A model generated the notes under the pieces. That model did not search any database. It had not been told where the DNA came from and worked only from the letters and a program-made list of their open reading frames with translations. This document shows, piece after piece, positions 61,550 through 64,000 of a stretch of 64,000 nt of DNA (positions within the stretch are counted from its first letter, which is position 1; each line of letters begins with the position of its first letter). The stretch covers positions 1,103,001 through 1,167,000 of the forward strand of contig NZ_CP141266.1 in the NCBI RefSeq assembly GCF_030540775.2, written 5' to 3'. The DNA comes from Flavivirga abyssicola (GTDB lineage Bacteria > Bacteroidota > Bacteroidia > Flavobacteriales > Flavobacteriaceae). A program made the translations under genes and the position numbers.

Positions 61550-61587
61550 TAAATAAAAAGTAAGGTTTTACCTTACTAATGGTAAGG
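61550..61587 (-). promoter_or_regulatory. Three-arm hairpin leader of the paralogue operon (attenuator-like)
   Basis: On the minus strand three arms occur in order: CCTTAC (61587-61582), GTAAGG (61576-61571), CCTTAC (61565-61560), followed by TTTTTATTT. Arm 2 can pair with arm 1, or with arm 3 to make a U-tailed terminator. It lies about 50 nt before the first adhesin-like gene. On the plus strand arms 2 and 1 give another hairpin with a long T-run, so a plain bidirectional terminator is an alternative. Confidence 0.5.
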
Positions 61588-61637
61588 TTTTTGTTTTTTT
61601 TTATATTTTAAAGAGAAGTTATTAAATAATAAAAACA

Positions 61638-61669
61638 AAAAAGCCTTATCAAGAATTTGATAAGGCTTT
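61638..61669 (-). terminator. Terminator of the tRNA unit
   Basis: AAAGCCTTATCAA and TTGATAAGGCTTT form a 13-bp stem. On the minus strand it is followed by TTTTGTTTTTATTATT, just after the tRNA-Leu 3' end. Confidence 0.9.
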
Positions 61670-61670
61670 G

Positions 61671-61754
61671 TACTGAAGGCGGGACTTGAACCCGCACGGA
61701 CTAATGTCCATTGGATTTTAAGTCCAACGTGTCTACCAATTCCACCACTTCAGC
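61671..61754 (-). tRNA. tRNA-Leu (UAA)
   Basis: The minus strand folds as a class II tRNA with acceptor GCTGAAG/CTTCAGT, discriminator A, D-loop TGGTAGACACG, anticodon stem TTGGA/TCCAA with loop CTTAAAA (anticodon TAA), a variable arm and T-arm GCGGGTTCAAGTCCCGC. No CCA is encoded. Length is about 84 nt, fitting leucine. Confidence 0.95.
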
Positions 61755-61780
61755 ATTGGTATATTTTAAGAAAGTATCAG

Positions 61781-61852
61781 AGCGAAAGACGGGATTTGAA
61801 CCCGCGACCCCCACCTTGGCAAGGTGATGCTCTACCCCTGAGCTACTTTCGC
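61781..61852 (-). tRNA. tRNA-Gly (GCC)
   Basis: The minus strand has acceptor GCGAAAG/CTTTCGC, discriminator U, D-arm GCTCAGGGGTAGAGC, anticodon stem CACCT/AGGTG around TGCCA (anticodon GCC) and T-arm GCGGGTTCAAATCCCGT. It is 72 nt long, 26 nt upstream of tRNA-Leu, and shares its transcript and terminator. No CCA is encoded. Confidence 0.95.
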
Positions 61853-61969
61853 AGTCATTTTTAATGAACTTACCTGCGATAAGCAGGCGGTGCAATCGTG
61901 ATTGCGGATGCAAATTTAAAATATTTATATTAATTGCAAAGCCTTTTAGTAAAATAAATGAAATTTATT

Positions 61970-64000
61970 TTACGCCCGCTTTTTTTTGACCAACATTCGT
62001 TTAATTTCGTTGAGTTTCATGAGCGCTTCCACCGGTGTAAGTGTATCAATATCAGTACATAATATTTCTTCCTTAATATTTTCCAATAACGGATCATCTA
62101 AATTGAAAAAACTTAACTGCATCTCGTCTTCTATGGATTTAACCTTATCTGTTAACTCTTCACTAGAATGAGACTTCTCTAATTTCTTCAAAATTTTATT
62201 TGCGCGACGCAATACCTGTTGTGGCATGCCTGCCATTTTAGCTACATGAATCCCAAAACTATGCTCACTACCACCTTCAACCAGCTTTCTTAAAAAAAGC
62301 ACATGGTCTTTCAATTCTTTAACCGATACGTTGAAATTTTTAATACGATCAAATGTTTCGGTCATTTCATTTAACTCATGGTAATGTGTTGCGAACAACG
62401 TTTTTGGTTTCGCAGGATGTTCATGCAAATATTCACTAATTGCCCAAGCTATTGAAATACCATCATAGGTACTCGTTCCACGCCCTATTTCATCAAGTAA
62501 CACCAAACTTCTGTCTGATATATTATTAAGAATAGAAGCTGTTTCATTCATTTCTACCATGAAAGTCGATTCTCCCATAGAGATATTATCACTCGCCCCA
62601 ACTCTGGTAAAAATCTTATCTACTAAACCAATACGCGCTTCATTGGCAGGTACAAAGCTACCTATTTGGGCTAAAAGCACAATTAATGCTGTTTGGCGTA
62701 AAATAGCCGACTTACCAGACATGTTAGGTCCCGTAATCATAATAATCTGCTGAGTCGCCCTATCTAAAAATACATCGTTGGCTATATAGGCTTCCCCGAT
62801 AGGCAATTGCTTTTCTATGACTGGATGACGACCATCTTTAATCACTAAATCAAAAGAATCATCAATAACAGGATATATATAGTTGTTGTCTTTTGCCAGT
62901 TGAGAAAATCCACATAAACAATCTAACTGCCCTACTAAATAAGCATTTTGCTGCACTACTTTTATATATAGGTTCATCCAGCTAACCAATTCTGCAAATA
63001 GCTGTTGCTCTATAGCCTGAATTCTATCCTCTGCACCTAATATTTTTGCTTCATATTCTTTAAGTTCCTCTGTAATGTACCTTTCCGCACTTACTAAAGT
63101 TTGTTTTCTAATCCAGTCCTCAGGTACTTTATCTTTATGTGTATTACGTACTTCAATATAATACCCAAACACATTGTTTGAGGCTATTTTAAGAGACGTA
63201 ATGCCAGTACGTTCACTTTCACGCTCCAGCATATTATCTAAATAATCTTTTCCCGATTTAGACAAATCTCTCAATTCATCTAATTCCGATGAGAAACCAG
63301 AAGCAATACTATTTCCTTTTAATACATTTACGGGAGCATCTTCATTGAGCGTTTCTTTAATTTTTTCACGAAGCACGTCACAACCTTGAAGATTATCTCC
63401 AATAGCCTTAAGCGATTCATTTTCGCAATTTGACGCCAACGATTTTATAGGCACAATAGCCTCCAAAGAGTTCTTAAGCTGAATAACTTCTCGCGGATTT
63501 ACCTTACCCGTTGCTATTTTAGAAATGAGTCGCTCTAAATCGCCAATATGTTTAATATGACTTTGAATTTCTTGAAGTACAGTATGTTCCTGAGTTAAAA
63601 AACTAACGACTTCATGACGCTGCTTGATCTTTTCAACATTTTTTAAAGGCAAGGCCAGCCAACGCTTCAATAACCTTCCGCCCATAGGTGAAATGGTTTT
63701 ATCAATCACATTTAAAAGGGTAACAGCATTATTATTAGTCGAATTATAAAGTTCTAAATTCCTAATGGTGAATTTATCCATCCATACATATTCGTCTTCT
63801 GCTATTCTGGAAATAGAGGTAATATGTTGTAGTTTGTTATGCTGCGTTTCCGATAAATAATGGAGAATAGACCCAGATGCAATAATACCTTCGTACAAAT
63901 CTTCAATACCAAAACCTTTTAGTGTTTTAGTATCGAAATGCTTTATTAGTGTTTCATAGGCATAATCGGTTTGATAGATCCAATCTTCCATATAAAATGT
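61970..64000 (-). CDS. mutS: DNA mismatch repair protein MutS (partial)
   Basis: The frame is open to the window edge. Upstream of the ATG at 63991 the same frame continues (TFY), so that ATG is internal and the N-terminal mismatch-recognition domain lies outside. The visible 677 residues cover the connector, core/lever, clamp and ATPase domains: [14 protein letters not shown] (core), [13 protein letters not shown] (clamp region), Walker A GPNMSGKS in [50 protein letters not shown] (Walker B) and [11 protein letters not shown]. The C-terminal helices contain [12 protein letters not shown]. It binds mismatches and recruits MutL in the cytosol. The ATPase domain is intact, with no sign of decay. 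Confidence 0.96.
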   Translation of the reverse strand, partial: TFYMEDWIYQTDYAYETLIKHFDTKTLKGFGIEDLYEGIIASGSILHYLSETQHNKLQHITSISRIAEDEYVWMDKFTIRNLELYNSTNNNAVTLLNVIDKTISPMGGRLLKRWLALPLKNVEKIKQRHEVVSFLTQEHTVLQEIQSHIKHIGDLERLISKIATGKVNPREVIQLKNSLEAIVPIKSLASNCENESLKAIGDNLQGCDVLREKIKETLNEDAPVNVLKGNSIASGFSSELDELRDLSKSGKDYLDNMLERESERTGITSLKIASNNVFGYYIEVRNTHKDKVPEDWIRKQTLVSAERYITEELKEYEAKILGAEDRIQAIEQQLFAELVSWMNLYIKVVQQNAYLVGQLDCLCGFSQLAKDNNYIYPVIDDSFDLVIKDGRHPVIEKQLPIGEAYIANDVFLDRATQQIIMITGPNMSGKSAILRQTALIVLLAQIGSFVPANEARIGLVDKIFTRVGASDNISMGESTFMVEMNETASILNNISDRSLVLLDEIGRGTSTYDGISIAWAISEYLHEHPAKPKTLFATHYHELNEMTETFDRIKNFNVSVKELKDHVLFLRKLVEGGSEHSFGIHVAKMAGMPQQVLRRANKILKKLEKSHSSEELTDKVKSIEDEMQLSFFNLDDPLLENIKEEILCTDIDTLTPVEALMKLNEIKRMLVKKKRA

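Noticed and set aside
61701-61913. 70-residue frame on the minus strand
   Set aside because: It runs through tRNA-Gly and part of tRNA-Leu and resembles the usual spurious tRNA-derived peptide.

Overview
The window looks like a chromosomal segment of a marine flavobacterium (phylum Bacteroidota, probably Flavobacteriaceae). Supporting signs are very low GC, three SusC/SusD pairs, a type IX secretion (T9SS) sorting domain, TAnnTTTG-type -7 promoter boxes, no clear Shine-Dalgarno sites, and many lipoproteins with short N-terminal lipoboxes. I identified everything by reading the translated sequence; no database search was run.

Layout. 1-5.4 kb: a partial MocR/PdxR-type regulator divergent from a PNPOx-like flavoprotein and a DinB-like protein, then a FAD oxidoreductase, fabD and lspA. 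5.5-19.1 kb: two SusC/SusD/lipoprotein operons without carbohydrate enzymes, separated by a membrane-bound AraC-type regulator. Each susC is preceded by a related structured leader. 19.6-26.3 kb: a LytTR response regulator with two paralogous LytS-type kinases, then galE, a DegT aminotransferase and waaA/kdtA (envelope sugars). 26.4-29.5 kb: an alanine-rich repeat lipoprotein and a GH3 beta-glucosidase. 29.8-34.6 kb: an accessory island read on the minus strand. It has ten tightly packed, mostly small genes, among them a TerB-like protein, a coiled-coil membrane protein, a vWA-like lipoprotein, a membrane-anchored thermonuclease and a DUF4236 protein, with an HNH nuclease upstream. 34.8-38.5 kb: a TPR histidine kinase/NarL-type regulator operon led by a tiny lipoprotein, and an orphan membrane protein. 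38.6-56.5 kb: a polysaccharide utilisation locus (PUL). It holds an S1 sulfatase, GH2 beta-mannosidase, a T9SS-sorted repeat protein, an SSS symporter, two paralogous clan GH-A hydrolases, a GH130 phosphorylase, a surface lipoprotein, SusD, SusC and a divergent AraC regulator. The GH2/GH130 pair points to a beta-mannan or beta-mannoside substrate. 56.6-61.5 kb: inverted repeats, a T9SS-domain remnant and a four-gene translationally coupled array of paralogous adhesin/tail-fibre-like proteins. 61.6-64 kb: tRNA-Leu, tRNA-Gly and a mutS that runs off the window.

How the genes may work together. In the PUL, surface hydrolases and SusCD would take up oligosaccharides. Periplasmic GH2 would trim them, the SSS symporter would import products, and cytoplasmic GH130 would phosphorolyse them under AraC control. 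In the accessory island, overlapping and near-abutting genes behind one promoter-like box suggest one transcript and a shared envelope-related function that I cannot name.

Most notable observation: the two susC leaders keep the same topology with compensating base changes. In each, one arm can pair either with an upstream arm or with a downstream arm, and the downstream pairing forms a pseudoknot ending 14-17 nt before the start codon. This resembles a riboswitch or attenuator and I do not recognise it.
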